A stretch of DNA of 64,000 bases from Porphyra umbilicalis (Eukaryota > Rhodophyta > Bangiophyceae > Bangiales > Bangiaceae): contig KV918985.1 in NCBI GenBank assembly GCA_002049455.2, forward strand, positions 1 to 64,000. The letters are read 5' to 3'. The notes under the pieces were generated by a model. That model was not told the DNA's origin, made no database searches, and worked only from the letters and a program-made list of their open reading frames with translations. The translations under genes were made by a program, and so were the position numbers. Positions 31,923-43,342 of the stretch are shown in pieces (the first letter of the stretch is position 1; each line of letters begins with the position of its first letter).

Positions 31923-32046
31923 GGTGGGGGGGGGGGGGAGGGGGGGGGCGTGCGGCGGATGGAGCGTGACGGGAGGGGCGGGGGGGGTGAACGCCGCCGC
32001 CGCCGCGTCGGGTAGGCGACGGAGGGCAGAGGCGGGGACAACAACC

Positions 32047-32151
32047 GGCAGGATGGGGATCCAAGGTGGGCACGGATGACAACGGGGATGCGGGGGCGAG
32101 AACAGGCAGGGGGATGGGGATCCAAGGCGGGCACGGGCGGCAACGGGGATG
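32047..32151. repeat. Two-copy direct repeat, about 60-bp period
   Basis: The copies at 32047-32090 and 32105-32151 share GATGGGGATCCAAGG, GGGCACGG and CAACGGGGATG in the same order. They lie upstream of the 30702-31922 gene, between it and the start of the large transposon. Confidence 0.8.
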
Positions 32152-32472
32152 TGGCGGCGGCCTGGGGCGTGCCCGTCGAGCATTGCGCGGCTTTGAAAGC
32201 GATCGCGGTGGGGGCCGCTGCGTGCCGACGCGTGCGCCGCGGGGTGTTGCAGCGGGGTCCCCCACACCCATGCATGGGGGGGGGGGGACAGCGGGGATGG
32301 TCCACGTGGCACCGACAGCGTGCGTTGTGCATCGTCACGGATTGTCGCGAGACATGCCACGTGGACTGTCTGTCTCCTACGTCCGGCACCGCCGCGCGCT
32401 GACGCCCGCCGTCTGGGCGCGTCGGCCGTCACGCCGCTGATGCTGACCGTGACGCCCGTGCGCCCGTGACGA

Positions 32473-32499
32473 TCGTCTGGTCATGACTTTTTTCCATCG
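32473..32499 (+). repeat. Left terminal inverted repeat
   Basis: This is the mirror of 44000-44026 with five mismatches. Its inner part, GACTTTTTTCCATCG, leads directly into the subterminal motif cluster. Confidence 0.7.
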
Positions 32500-32640
32500 A
32501 GAGCCCGTTTGCGATGGACTACGTACCCCTCGAGATTTGGTGAACAAGGGGGGGTGTTCGATGGACATTGTTGGGCTTTGCGATGGACATTTTTCGATGG
32601 GCTTCGACCCATCGGCCGATGAGCAGAGATTCTAGATACG
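32493..32640. repeat. Left subterminal CGATGG/CCATCG cluster
   Basis: About seven copies of CGATGG or its complement (sometimes CGATGA) lie within 150 bp in both orientations, including the palindrome CGATGGGCTTCGACCCATCG. Such a motif is expected very rarely in a segment this short. It probably binds element-encoded protein. Confidence 0.7.
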
Positions 32641-33247
32641 GACGCCTGGAATCTGAATCTGTCCGCACCTGTCTGGGGCACGTCTCCCTGCCCGTATCTG
32701 CGACATACCCCAGCGAGGTGATCCCAGCGCGCTGGTTGATGCTCTTATGGGGGTGCTGGTGGGCCTGCTGATGCACACATGCTGGTGTTTTGGGGGCCTG
32801 CTACGGCGACTGTCGTCCTGCTGCCAGGGGGGTGGGGTGGGACGGGGGCGGGGGTCGTATTGCTGCCAGGGGGGGGGGGGGGGGGGGGGAATGCGCGCCG
32901 CAGCATCATGATGACAAGAAAGAAAACAAGGATCCCACTGTCGCACCTAGACCGGTGCAAACCCACTCAAGATGCAGACACATGGGACAGACAGGCAGCA
33001 AACAACCAAAGAAAAACGGTGCACAAGAGCAGCCACAGAAATCAAAGCACCCAACACACAAGAGAACAGGAAGCTCGACGACAACTCAAGTCGATGAGAG
33101 CCGCTGAGCCGACCTCAACAAGAACAAAACGAGCGATGCATCCGTCCAGCACAAAGCAGACCAAACAGAGCAGGAGGCACCAAGAAGACTCACGCAGGGC
33201 AGAGCGGCAGTCCGCCGAGGGGAGACACTCAATCCGTTCAAGGGGGC

Positions 33248-36200
33248 TCAAACAGCGCCGCTGCCGCCCGCCACGCTGCCGCCCGCCGCGCTGCCAGCGG
33301 CCACCGCGCTGCCTTCAGCCGCGCTGGTGCCCCCCACAGCGCTCCCGGCCTCGGATGGGCCGCCATCCCCCGCAGTAGTTCCGGCGTCCACCGTGGTGCC
33401 GAGCCCATCTCCGGTGACGCCCCCGACGGCGCTGCCACCGGCACTCTGCCCCGCGGCGCTCCCACTGCCCGCCGCCACGCCAAGCTCACTGGACTCGCTG
33501 CCATCCGGCGAGGATGCGGCGCCGCCCGCGACATCGGCGTGGCTGCCACCCGCAGTGGCTCCACCAACCGAGCTCGTGCCGCCTGCTGCGCTGCTACCAC
33601 CCGCGGGGCCGCCGCCGTTGGGAGCTGGAGGCAGACGACCACGCATACGCTTCCCAACAATCGGCGCCGCCTCGTCGTCGAACAAGAACCGTCGCGGGTC
33701 CGCAGCGTCCGTAAAAACGAGACCATTCCACGGCGTCGTGTTGTTGGGAAGGAGGGGCTTCAGTCCCTCGAGCTCCGCCCTCCACAGGTCGTACCACCCG
33801 TTGTCCACGCCGGAGCGCCGACGCTGGCCAGATGCGACCTGCGTCAACGCATTGCGCACGAACATGAGCCCCAGGGCGTAATGCCCGGACGTCCCGTACG
33901 CCGCCTCGACGTCGCCGCAGTGCTTAGGCGAGCGAATGCGGTCGCTCACGCCCAAGTGGATGTACATCGCGTGCATTGCAACCGTCATCGCAGGGCGCCC
34001 CCTGGCGGACGCCATGAAGCGCGGCTGAGCCGCCTCGTCCGGCTTCTTCCGGGGGTTGATGTCCTTGAGCCACTCCGTCGCCTCCTCGGATGACATCTTC
34101 AGCTCTCCCTGCTCGACCGCTGCAAACCAGGCGGCGACGACCGGGCGCTTGATCGCCTCATACATGTGCGAGATCGACTGCATCATGGGCTGATATGCGC
34201 GGCGCTTGTCCGTCGCGCTTGACGTGCGCTTCTCCTTGCCGTGCTTGGCCTTGTAGGCCTCCGCCCTCTTCTTCTCCGCAGCCGCCTGCTTGGCCGTCTT
34301 GACGCGCGGCTCTGGGCCCGAGATCCAGCTCCTCAGGTACGTGTACGCGTCTTTCTCGTCCATCTTATGCTCGTCCATAGTCTCCTCCAGGATCATCTGA
34401 AAGTCGACGTCCGGGTGGTGGATGACGTCCTTGGTCACGACGGCCGCGCCAACTTCGGCAAAAGAGCGGCCCTTGACGCGCGCCCGAACGTTCAGCATCA
34501 TGAGGGCACCCTTCTTCATCTCCGACAGCTTGACGCCGGGCTTGGCGGCGTAGGCCGCTGAGTCCGACAAGATAGGGCCGCCGTAGCCAAACATGGAGAA
34601 GAGCTCCTCGTGGTCCGAGTACTCCTCGACGCCAGCGGGGACAAATCGCCTGGTGGGGCGAGGGCGCTTCTTGAACTCGCTGATGGCAACGCCCAGCCGC
34701 TCGATCGAGCCACCCTGCGTCTGTACCTTCTGTACCATGCTCTTGACCTCGGACGAGAGGGCCGACACCAACCCGGTCGCCGCAGTGATCAACTTGGCAA
34801 GGGTGTTCATCTCGGACTGTGTGGCGACGTGGTTGACGACGTGCTCCAACGGCTCGGCCGCTGCCACAGCCACGGTCTCGGCCACAAACGCGACACCATC
34901 GCTGCCGTGCCCATCGACCTCGGCCGGGGGAATCGCCCGAGCATCGGTGGATGGACGCGGCGAGACGCCAACAGCCTCACCCGGTGTCGCCGCGTGCGAA
35001 ACAGGCGCGGCTGGGGGTGAGCCAAGCGGCGCCAGGCGACCAGCAGGTGCCGTTGGAGGCGTACCACCCGCCGACGGGCGCGACAAAGGAGCCACCCGGC
35101 TTGGCGTGTGCTGCTGCACCGAGGCAGGCGCAGGCACAATGCGGGGGCGACGCGGACCGGCGCGACGGCCAGCCCGCCGCAGCGCAGGTGGGGTCGTGGG
35201 ACGCGCCAACACGAAAGTGTCGCCCCGAGCCGGCGTAACGGGCGAGGTCAACTGAGAACCTCGAGCCCCCACGGGGGACGGAATTGTCGACAGCGCAGCC
35301 TCCACGTGAGACGGGGTGGTCGGCGGCGCAGCCGCCACTAGAGACAAAGCAGTCGGCGGCGTGATAGCCGCCACGGATGACGGAGCAGTTGACGGCGTTG
35401 GCGCCATCGTCACCGTCGGCGCTGTCATCGCCGCTGGTGTGACAGCACGAGCCGGAGTCACAGGCAACGATACCGAGGGCGAATTCGGCACCGTCGGCGC
35501 CGTCGGCGACACTTGCGTCACAGCCCGAGCCGTCGTCATGGGTCGCGCGAGCGTGGGCAAGTGCGCCGAAGTGACAACTGTGGGGCGGGGACCCGCCATG
35601 GGGGACCAACCCGTCGGCGCCGTCGGCGGCTGCGAAAAGGCGGCGCGAGCCACTGCCGACGAGGGAACGGACGGCGCCATTGCAGGCGCTTCGACAGCAT
35701 AAGCCGACGGAACGTACGACGGGTTGAACGTGGGCTCGTCGGCCTGCCCGCCGAGTAGCGCCTGCGAGCCGTAGTCGGCATTTGCCTCCATCGCCGTTGC
35801 AAAGAATGAGTTGGCCGCTGGCTGCCCCATCGCTCCCGTCGGCAGCATTGGCATCATCGCCGGGGGCAGCAGCATGTGTGGATGCGGCATGTGCGGCTGC
35901 TGCGAGCCGTACGGGCCAAAGCCGGGAAGGGCCATTCCCGCCATACTGGGAAAGCTCATAGGCGGCGGCGCGCCCGCGGCAGCGGCCATGCTTGGAGAAA
36001 ACGGGAACAGCGGCGCCTCGAACAGCGGCGGAGGCGGCGGCGCGGTGAACTCCACCATAGGCGGCATCTCCACGCCGACCGACCCAAGTGCCCCCCCGTT
36101 GACAGAGGACGCGCCCACCGGAAAGACCGCCGCATCGTTGGCGTTGGAGGCGACCGCGGCTGAAGACGTACCGGCGGGCATCTCGTCGTTAGCACGCTGG

Positions 36201-36322
36201 TCCTCGTCCGACGGTGCAATGGCCGCGCTGCCCGGGACGGCCACTCGAGACACTTTGCGACCGACACCAGCTGCTCCCGACAGCAGCGCGCGCTTGCCAC
36301 CGCGGCCGCCTCGGCCCGTCAT
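33248..36322 (-). CDS. Unknown 1,024-aa transposon-borne protein, possible accessory DNA-binding factor
   Basis: The start is the ATG of MTGRGGRGGKRALL (36322); the frame extends 15 codons further only through a GTG. One exon. Residues about 100-490 are Pro/Ala/Thr/Val-rich with loose repeats (TPARAVTPAAMTAPTV style). At about 500-545 there is a predicted coiled coil (LAKLITAATGLVSALSSEV). A basic nuclear-localisation-like patch KKRPRPTRRF sits near 550. A conserved-looking globular domain spans about 565-890 (ELFSMFGYGGPILSD, HHPDVDFQMILEETMDEH, YTYLRSWISGPEP, a Lys/Ala-rich basic helix, GTSGHYALGLMFVRNAL, NNTTPWNGLVFTDAADPRR). The last 130 residues are Gly/Ser/Ala repeats. No known family is recognised. 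Its position inside the transposon, divergent from the transposase, suggests a role like EnSpm TnpA in binding the subterminal repeats; this is inference. Confidence 0.75.
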   Translation of the reverse strand: MTGRGGRGGKRALLSGAAGVGRKVSRVAVPGSAAIAPSDEDQRANDEMPAGTSSAAVASNANDAAVFPVGASSVNGGALGSVGVEMPPMVEFTAPPPPPLFEAPLFPFSPSMAAAAGAPPPMSFPSMAGMALPGFGPYGSQQPHMPHPHMLLPPAMMPMLPTGAMGQPAANSFFATAMEANADYGSQALLGGQADEPTFNPSYVPSAYAVEAPAMAPSVPSSAVARAAFSQPPTAPTGWSPMAGPRPTVVTSAHLPTLARPMTTARAVTQVSPTAPTVPNSPSVSLPVTPARAVTPAAMTAPTVTMAPTPSTAPSSVAAITPPTALSLVAAAPPTTPSHVEAALSTIPSPVGARGSQLTSPVTPARGDTFVLARPTTPPALRRAGRRAGPRRPRIVPAPASVQQHTPSRVAPLSRPSAGGTPPTAPAGRLAPLGSPPAAPVSHAATPGEAVGVSPRPSTDARAIPPAEVDGHGSDGVAFVAETVAVAAAEPLEHVVNHVATQSEMNTLAKLITAATGLVSALSSEVKSMVQKVQTQGGSIERLGVAISEFKKRPRPTRRFVPAGVEEYSDHEELFSMFGYGGPILSDSAAYAAKPGVKLSEMKKGALMMLNVRARVKGRSFAEVGAAVVTKDVIHHPDVDFQMILEETMDEHKMDEKDAYTYLRSWISGPEPRVKTAKQAAAEKKRAEAYKAKHGKEKRTSSATDKRRAYQPMMQSISHMYEAIKRPVVAAWFAAVEQGELKMSSEEATEWLKDINPRKKPDEAAQPRFMASARGRPAMTVAMHAMYIHLGVSDRIRSPKHCGDVEAAYGTSGHYALGLMFVRNALTQVASGQRRRSGVDNGWYDLWRAELEGLKPLLPNNTTPWNGLVFTDAADPRRFLFDDEAAPIVGKRMRGRLPPAPNGGGPAGGSSAAGGTSSVGGATAGGSHADVAGGAASSPDGSESSELGVAAGSGSAAGQSAGGSAVGGVTGDGLGTTVDAGTTAGDGGPSEAGSAVGGTSAAEGSAVAAGSAAGGSVAGGSGAV

Positions 36323-36459
36323 GGTGGCGAGGCCGGCGACCAGGAAAGCAGCTGCGCGGAGGGGCACACTCGGGGCGCTAGGAGGGGCTGCTCACTGGAG
36401 GGCGTGTGAGTGGGGTGAGCGATGAGACGAGCTGGCGATAGCGGTCGCAGGAGTGCTCT

Positions 36460-36467
36460 ACATATAC
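36460..36467 (-). promoter_or_regulatory. Candidate TATA element for the 1,024-aa gene
   Basis: Minus-strand reading gives AGTATATGTAG about 138 bp before the ATG at 36322, in otherwise GC-rich DNA. Position and sequence suit a TATA box, but there is no independent support. Confidence 0.3.
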
Positions 36468-38527
36468 TGCTGCCTCGGCCTCGCGGCGCAGCAAACGGGG
36501 ACATCCACACACCACGACACAGAGAGACCAGCCCACACATTGCCCCCAGCACACACACGCGCCCGCAGAACACACACACACAAGGGTACCTGGATTGACG
36601 GGCAGCCGCGAGACTTTGGAAAAAAGGGCGGGGAGGGGCGTGTGGCGGTCGGGCGCGACCGAGAAACAGTTGACAGCAGCTCCAAGTGGACAGCATGACG
36701 CCGTGAGAGGCCGGGTGAGGGGGCGCGCGTCCACCGCTAGCAAGCGAGCAAAGGCCCGAATCACCAAGTCATCGTGATGATGGATGGCATCTAACGCTCA
36801 AGCATCGCCTTAAGGGGGAACAGCCGTACCTGTAGAGGCACACGTAGAGCACACAAAAATGATGGGGGAAGGACAAGTCATTCAGTACTCAAGCCAGGCG
36901 CCTCCATGTCGTGCGCACGAACACCGAGATAGCCGACCAGCACTCCCCCATGACCTCCCACTCCCGAGGCCGAAAGCGCGCGAAAATGATCACCGGACAC
37001 CTCAAGCAAGACAGTACCGGAGACAGCGCCCAGCCACTGCGCCAAGCGGCCGAGAGAGAGGGGCGTGCGGGTGGCGGTCTAGTTCATGGGCGAAAGAGGA
37101 GCGGCACGGTACCGCCTGGCCAGAAAGGGGGAACGCGAACAAGTGACGGCAGCGCTCAGCAAACAGTGAAAACGGTCAGGTTGTTGACCTCTAACGGCCT
37201 GAACAACAGAAAAGAAACACGGCGCCCACAAGTGGCACCTTGCACCGCAGCAACACAGACCCATCATGAGATGATCTCAAACGATAACGTTTGACCAAGC
37301 AGCGGCGCCGCATACAGCTACCGTGCCCATGCTCGAGGCTCCGCCCTGACTGTTCGCCAAGTCCTCGCCCACTGCGTTCTAGCGCCAGTTACCTGTGGTG
37401 CTCGGGACAAGCGTCAGGAAAAGGGCGCAGTACTGCTTCACGGCCCGCAGCCTCTCGTCACGCGTCGCCGTCGTCGGTGTGCTGTCCGTCGTCGTCGTGG
37501 TGCTGCGCGCTAGGCTGAGCAAGGCAGGACGCTGTGGCGTCGTGGAGATCAGACATCAGGAGCTCCTGGAGCTGCAATCACAGATTCGTGATCTCGACTC
37601 TCCGGTACTTTCTCACAACTCGGATCCTAACTTCCAACAACTCAGAAATGTAGCACTCCCTACATTTTCGTTCCCTACGCAAGAATCCAGCCTACGATAG
37701 AGCTGAGAGCGCCTTGCCGTTGCATTCGAGCTCATGTAGTGCGGCTACTTCCATGGATTCTGGTGTAATTTGATCATGAAATGACACGCAAAACGACGGC
37801 AATGGGTGTCCTCGAAAGCAAGTCTCCTGACTCGCTCACGTCTGCGCGACACGGGCTCGTTTCCAATCTCGTGCGCCACGCTCTCGCCTGCTGTGGGCCT
37901 TCCTTGCACCTGCTTGCAGTTTCACAACGAGGGTTCCCCCTCTGGTTACGCGCCACGGGGTCCTGTCGGCCGGATGGACGACTGGCCGACGCCGGATTTT
38001 CTCTGTTCGGTCGCGACGGTCTCAAGCCTCTGGCAGCGGGCGACTCCTCGGTCGTTTCTTGTCTGAAATCGCCATGTCGTCGACGTCTGCTCCATGGGGT
38101 GCTTGCACCAGTCTGGTCACCACGGGAGCACGGTACCTGGCACAGTTATGATGCAACGTACGATGTGTAAGTCTGGCAAAGATGACAAGTGTCTCCGAAC
38201 GACGTGACGTGCGTGAGGGGCACCCCGCTCGCGGGGACACGCCTGACCCTGTTGCCGACTAGGGCATCTGCCCAATTCTGTTGCTGACAACGAGACCTGC
38301 CCTGGCCTCCCTGTATGCTTTTCGTTCTTGGATAATCGCTTCTTGACACCTCCCCGCTACCCTGTCGAGGTGCCTCGCCAGGCCAGCCTGGGCCGATTCC
38401 GAGCTTGCGGCGGTCACTCTCCCCTCCGTCGCCCAGGCCGCCGCTCCCTCCCGTCCAACGTCGCCTGGCGTCGGCTTATGTCGTCGGCGCCGGCCGGCAC
38501 CGCACCGCTGTCGCCCGTCCGTATAGC

Positions 38528-38880
38528 GGCCGCCGCCGGCCTTTGGCACCGCGCGGCTCTCCCCCGTCCGAACCGTGCCGCCGCCGGCCGTCGACATCCC
38601 GCGGCTGTCCCTCGTCGGCACCGCGCCGCCGCCCACCGTCGGCGCCGCGCCGCTGCCGGCCGTCCGAACCGCGCCGCCGCCGGCCGTCGACATCCCGCGG
38701 CTGTCCCTCGTCGGCACCGCGCCGCCGCCCACCGTCGGCGCCGCGCCGCCGCCGGCCGTCCGAACCGCGCCGCCGCCGGCCGTCGACATCCCGCGGCTGT
38801 CGCTCGTCGGCACCGCGCCGCCGCCCACCGTCGGCGCCGCGCCGCCGCCGGCCGTCCGAACCGCGCCGCCGCTTTGCGCG
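38528..38880 (+). repeat. 96-bp tandem repeat upstream of the transposase ATG
   Basis: The landmark TCGACATCCCG recurs at 38591, 38687 and 38783, exactly 96 bp apart; about 3.6 copies are present. As 96 is divisible by three, the repeat is open in phase with the transposase and would encode 32-residue Pro/Ala-rich units (VDIPRLSLVGTAPPP), but there is no ATG before it. It may be 5' leader or an N-terminal extension. Confidence 0.9.
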
Positions 38881-38883
38881 CCC

Positions 38884-41800
38884 ATGTCTGAGGTGCCCCC
38901 CGGGGGCGAGGCGATATCTAGGGCTACCGGTGCGGCTCTTCGACCGGCGGCCCGTCGGCCATTCGAATGCGCGCAATGCGGGTTCCCGGCCAAGTCGCGG
39001 CCGGGCCTGGTATGGCACCGTATGAACACTCACCTGCGCAGGTCAAATGCACAAGGGGAGTGTGACGCGGCCGTTGCCGCGCGCGACGGTGCGCGTGCCG
39101 CGCTTGCGTCGATGCATGCCGCCGTGTCTGGCGGGGCGTCAACGGCCGCCGCCTCAGAGCAGACCACGACAGTGGCGACTGCGTTAAGTGGGGGCAGCGC
39201 TGTGGCCTCAGCCGGCGCTGGCGGGGCGGCTGGTGCTACAACCGGCGGTAGCGCGGTAGGGGACTCCTGCTCGACGGGCACGGCTGGTGCAGGCGCCGAG
39301 GGCGCGGTCGGCGTGGCCGCCACCGCTGGCGTGGCCGGCACCGCCGGCGAACCGGGCTTGCCGTGCGACGATGACGGTGACCGCGGCTCTTCCACGGCCA
39401 GCGCGGCGGAGGAGGCGGACGAGGGGAGTGGCGAGCCAAGTTCGACTGTCCGAGGCGCACTCAACCCGGCCAATGACATTGACCACGCGGTGCTACTTGA
39501 CATGCAGGCACTGATGGACGTGTCCCGCCACCAGGTTGAGGCGGGCGGCGGCAGCCCGGCGCGCAAGCGCCGGCGGCTCGCGTCCGGCGGACAGGAGTCC
39601 GGGCCTGCGGTCGAGCCCGAGTACACGTACACGACCGTTGCAACAGCCGTGCGGGCTATGTACGAGGACGAGCGTGACTGGGAGCGGTCACAGCCCCTGG
39701 CAACCCGACGCAAGGGCTGGCGAACCGGATGCTTCAACTCATTTCGGCTGCGCGCCGTTGAGCGGTTTGCCCTCGAGTGCGATGGTGGGGGGTTGTCCCT
39801 GAAGGGCATTGAGAAGCTATGGGAACTGCTCGACACCTGGGACGGAACCAAGCCGGGTATGCCGATGGACGAAGGGCACGACAAGTCCCTGCGCGACTCT
39901 TTCAAATCCGTCAATGCCTTCAAGGACGCGATTCACGATGACGTTGATGACGGCGTGCTTGGAGCGGGGTGGAAGAAGTGTCCCCTCGTCGTGGACGGCC
40001 ACGAGTATGTCGTGCTCTTCCGCCCCGCGCTGCAAGTGATCTTGGCGATGCTCAAGCAGGGCAAGACGGTGCGCCTGTGGAGCGGGCCTAATGGGCCTGC
40101 TCCGCCCTCCGACACTCGAGAGTCCCCAATGGACGGCGACGCCTTCCGTCTCAACGAGGCGGCCTTGATGGAGGACAAAGTCGACGACAACTGCTTCGTT
40201 TTGGGCCTTCATTTGTTTAGCGATGCCAGCCAACTTTCTTGGTCGGGAGGTATGTGCCCTGGTACTGAGCTGCTGCGTACGGTGGGGATTTGGTGCGCTG
40301 ACCGCTGTCGTGTCTTGTGCAGTTTGTGGTACGGTGTGGGGAAGGCGAGTCGGTCGTGCTGGTCACTGACTTGACGCCGCCTCGTTCTTCACGCTCTGGA
40401 CGTCTGCATCCTGTCTTCGAACGCAGCGCACAAGCTCTATCCATTGCGCGTCCGTGTTGTTAACGTCGTGACTGGGGACGTCACGTGGGAGCCCGTCGCC
40501 TACATCCCGGTGATTCGGAAGCTGAAGGAGCCGTCCGCCGACTTGCGGGCCCGCGAGCGCCGCGCAGCCATCTTTCAGCGTGCTCTTTTCCTCGCGTTTC
40601 GCACCACCATCACGGCGAGTCACAAGGGCGTTTTGCACGAGCAGGGGGGCAAGACTTACGTCGCCTTCCCGCGCATCCTGATGTACATGTGCGACCAGCC
40701 GGAGGAGAAATCCGTGCTGTGCTTGAAGGGAGGCAACACAACGTATCCGTGCTCAAGTTGCAGGGTGCGTGTGGAGGAAGCAGGCGCATTCCAAGCGCTG
40801 TCGGCTGAAGACCGAGACGCGGTGCGAACCGTCGAGGCGCAATTGGAGAGTGCGGGTCATCGTCAGCGTCAACGAGAGCTGTTACGACGCACGGAGCTCG
40901 AGGCAGCCCACAGTGCCCATAGCCGCGTGCCTGTCGTGGCCGGCATGGCAGGCCTGTCGACTGCACCCTTTCTACTCTACAAGACGATCGGATTTGATGC
41001 CCTTCACGTGCGTTTCTTTGTTTCGCTCCCCTCGCTCGCGTGGCAGCCGCACGTCCTGTGACCGTGTGAGCGTTTCTTTTGGCTCTCCTGTTTATTGTCA
41101 GCCTGCCGGACCATCCATGCTGACTGCTGATATTCGAGTCTCTTCCAGTGCTCATCAACCCCCTCGTGCCATGCTTGATGCTACAGGTTTTGGATATGGG
41201 GGTCACTAGGATGTTGGTGCACCGCCTGGTGCGTGTCTTCCCCCACATTTGCGAGGGCTACTATCCTCTCTGCGAGACCATTGCCGCAACCCTTCGGGTC
41301 GCTAACAAGCGCATTGAGTTCATGGGTCGTCGCAGCACGGCGAGCAACGTACCTGGACCAGGGTATGTCTGTCCTTTTGCAATTTTGGACCCTCCGTCTG
41401 CTTCCAAGCGTTCTCATTCTCTCTTGTATCACCTGTTGTACGTGTGCGTGCCCTGTGTCTGGGCGCAGCAATCTCTAACGGTCGCTGTGTGATACTACAC
41501 TCAATGTTCGGATCCCCTTGCCATCATTATTCACATCACCTGCGCAGGTACATGGCACATGCCAGAGACAAGCAGGCCACATTCACAGGGGCTGACCAGC
41601 GGGCTGGGGTGTACGTCCTACCGTATGCCGTTGCGGGGATCTTCGGCCGCGGCCGGCCGCGCCCTGCCAAGAGCTCGCAGGCAGCAGCTACCGAAGGTGC
41701 AGCGCCAGCCGGTAGTGGCGCCCCCCCATCGCGGGGTCGCCGTCGAAAAGGCACCTTGGCGCGCGCCCGGGCGGCTCGAAACAAGTCCTCGGGCACTCAG

Positions 41801-43327
41801 GCCGCCAAAGCGGACGCTACGGGCGGGGCCTTGTTCGGTGGCAACGACGTGGATGATGACGAGGAGCTCCCGGCGGGCTTCAAGTTCGATTGGGACGTGT
41901 ACCGAGTCGCCTTCGGCGACACTCCCATTGAGGACGCCGTAACCATTATGTTCGCTGAGTATGCGTCCCTGTACGCCCGGATTTCCGGGTGGACGACGTC
42001 TGCCAAGCCCGCACCCATGACGCTGGAGGAGGGACAGTCCATCCAAGAGCAGGCCTCCAACTTTGTGCTCAACATTATGACACCCATCCTCGGCTACGTG
42101 CACACCAGCAAAGTGCATAAGCTGCTTGCCCACCTCATGGAGTCCATTCGCTACCACGGGAACCTAAGTAACGCCAACACCAGCAACAACGAGGCCGCTC
42201 ACAAGTCCGACAAGAAGTTGTACAGGCGCACCAACATGGAGATTGCAACATTCACTGGGCAGCTGGTACGCCAAGCCCAAGGTGCTCGCGAGGTTGTGCG
42301 CGGACACGACGCCGCGGACGCTCATGCGCTCCTCTGCTGCCCCATCTTGCAGCCACTGTCAAGGACGGGCACCGACACGGTGCCTACGCCGGGCGCCAGT
42401 GGCGAACGCACGGGGAGCGTCGGGTCGGCGCCGACGGGCGACAACCGCGCGACAGCAACGGACGGCGACCGCGCGGCGGCGACGGACGGCGACCGCGCGG
42501 CGGCGACGGAGGGCGACCGCACGGCACCGACGGGCGACAACGGCGGGGCACCGACGGGCGGCGGCGCGGCGTGGACGGGTGGCATAGCGGCGGGCAACAC
42601 GTCGGCCCTGGCGACGGGACGCGCCGTAGGGACCACGGGTGCCGTTACGCCCCCTGCCGCTCCACAGCGGCGGTCAGCTGGCAACCTGAAGCGCGTCTCG
42701 ATCAGCACGCTATCAAAGCGGCCTGGACTCGGTCTCGTTGGGCAGCTTTTCAAGTTGCGGCCCGAGGACACGCTGCCGATCTTGACCACTGTTGAGCTGT
42801 CGGCCGTGTTCGACTGCGGTTATCGCACCAAGCAGCTCGTCAGAGCGTCGCCTCAGTTCCGCACGAGCAAGCCCTGGTATGATTGCGTTATGTACGCGGT
42901 GAAGACGGGCGTGGCGGTCGAGCACGAGGACAAGGACGGCGAGGCCAACACGGTCGACGGCACCAACACGCGATGTGGTGATCAACGCGAGGAGCTGCAC
43001 ATTGGCGAGGTGCGGGCATTGGTCCGGTGCAGGGAGGACGACTACGCCGTGGTGTGCGAGTTTGACCCCATCCCAGCCGAGCCGGGATGCCCTTTTGACG
43101 TCAGAGAGTGCGACCGGCTGAAGTGGGCCGGCTCTGCAGCGACGCAAGGAGGGGTCATTCGCGGCGTGCCTTTGAGCATGGTTCGGCGTCTCGTCCACAT
43201 TGTCCCTGACTTCAAGGACTTGGCAGCAAGAAAGGGGCTACAAGCCGCTCCGGCGGGCTACAACTCTCCACGGGCTGACGTGCTTGCGATGCGCTACTTT
43301 GTCAATGCCTTTCATCCTTGGAGCTGA
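38884..43327 (+). CDS. Plavaka/EnSpm-like DDE transposase, four exons, 1,300 aa
   Basis: Exons 38884-40249, 40427-41007, 41187-41362 and 41548-43327 join in phase (3,903 nt) at GT-AG junctions. Near the N-terminus is a C2H2 finger (CAQCGFPAKSRPGLVWH, then MNTH), followed by an Ala/Gly-rich linker. The catalytic region shows LHLFSDASQLSWSG joined to AHKLYPLRVRVVNVV, and WEPVAYIPVI. It continues with FPRILMYMCDQPEEK, CLKGGNTTYPCSSC, KVHKLLAHLMESIRYHG and NTSNNEAAHKSDKKLYRRT. These match the order seen in Plavaka-type transposases; D of FSDAS, D of CDQPE and E of NNEAAHK are candidate catalytic acids (inference). A short 24-bp repeat then precedes a C-terminal domain like that of plant EnSpm transposases (WYDCVMYAVKTGVAV, GEVRALVRCRED, RGVPLSMVRRLVHIVPD). 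The start is the first ATG in phase; the reading frame is uninterrupted. Confidence 0.85.
42440..42545 (+). repeat. 24-bp coding tandem repeat
   Basis: The unit ACGGACGGCGACCGCGCGGCGGCG occurs about three times plus degenerate flanks, giving ATDGDRAA repeats in the linker of the transposase. It is in phase, so copy number can vary without breaking the protein. Confidence 0.85.
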
Positions 43328-43342
43328 GGCTGGTCAAGAAGA

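Larger units (their letters stand above)
36323..38883. other. Divergent intergenic centre of the transposon
   Basis: This 2.6-kb region separates the start codons of the two element genes and should contain both promoters and 5' leaders. The middle (36700-38300) is less GC-rich and holds no supported gene. The 96-bp tandem repeat at 38528-38880 abuts the transposase ATG. Confidence 0.5.

Noticed and set aside
35811-36425. Plus-strand frame of 204 codons opposite the 1,024-aa gene
   Set aside because: It is an antisense shadow; the minus-strand frame is five times longer and has composed domains.
38259-39029. Minus-strand frame with TAGGGAVRTAGGGAAPTVGG repeats
   Set aside because: It is the antisense reading of the 96-bp tandem repeat; periodicity alone keeps it open.
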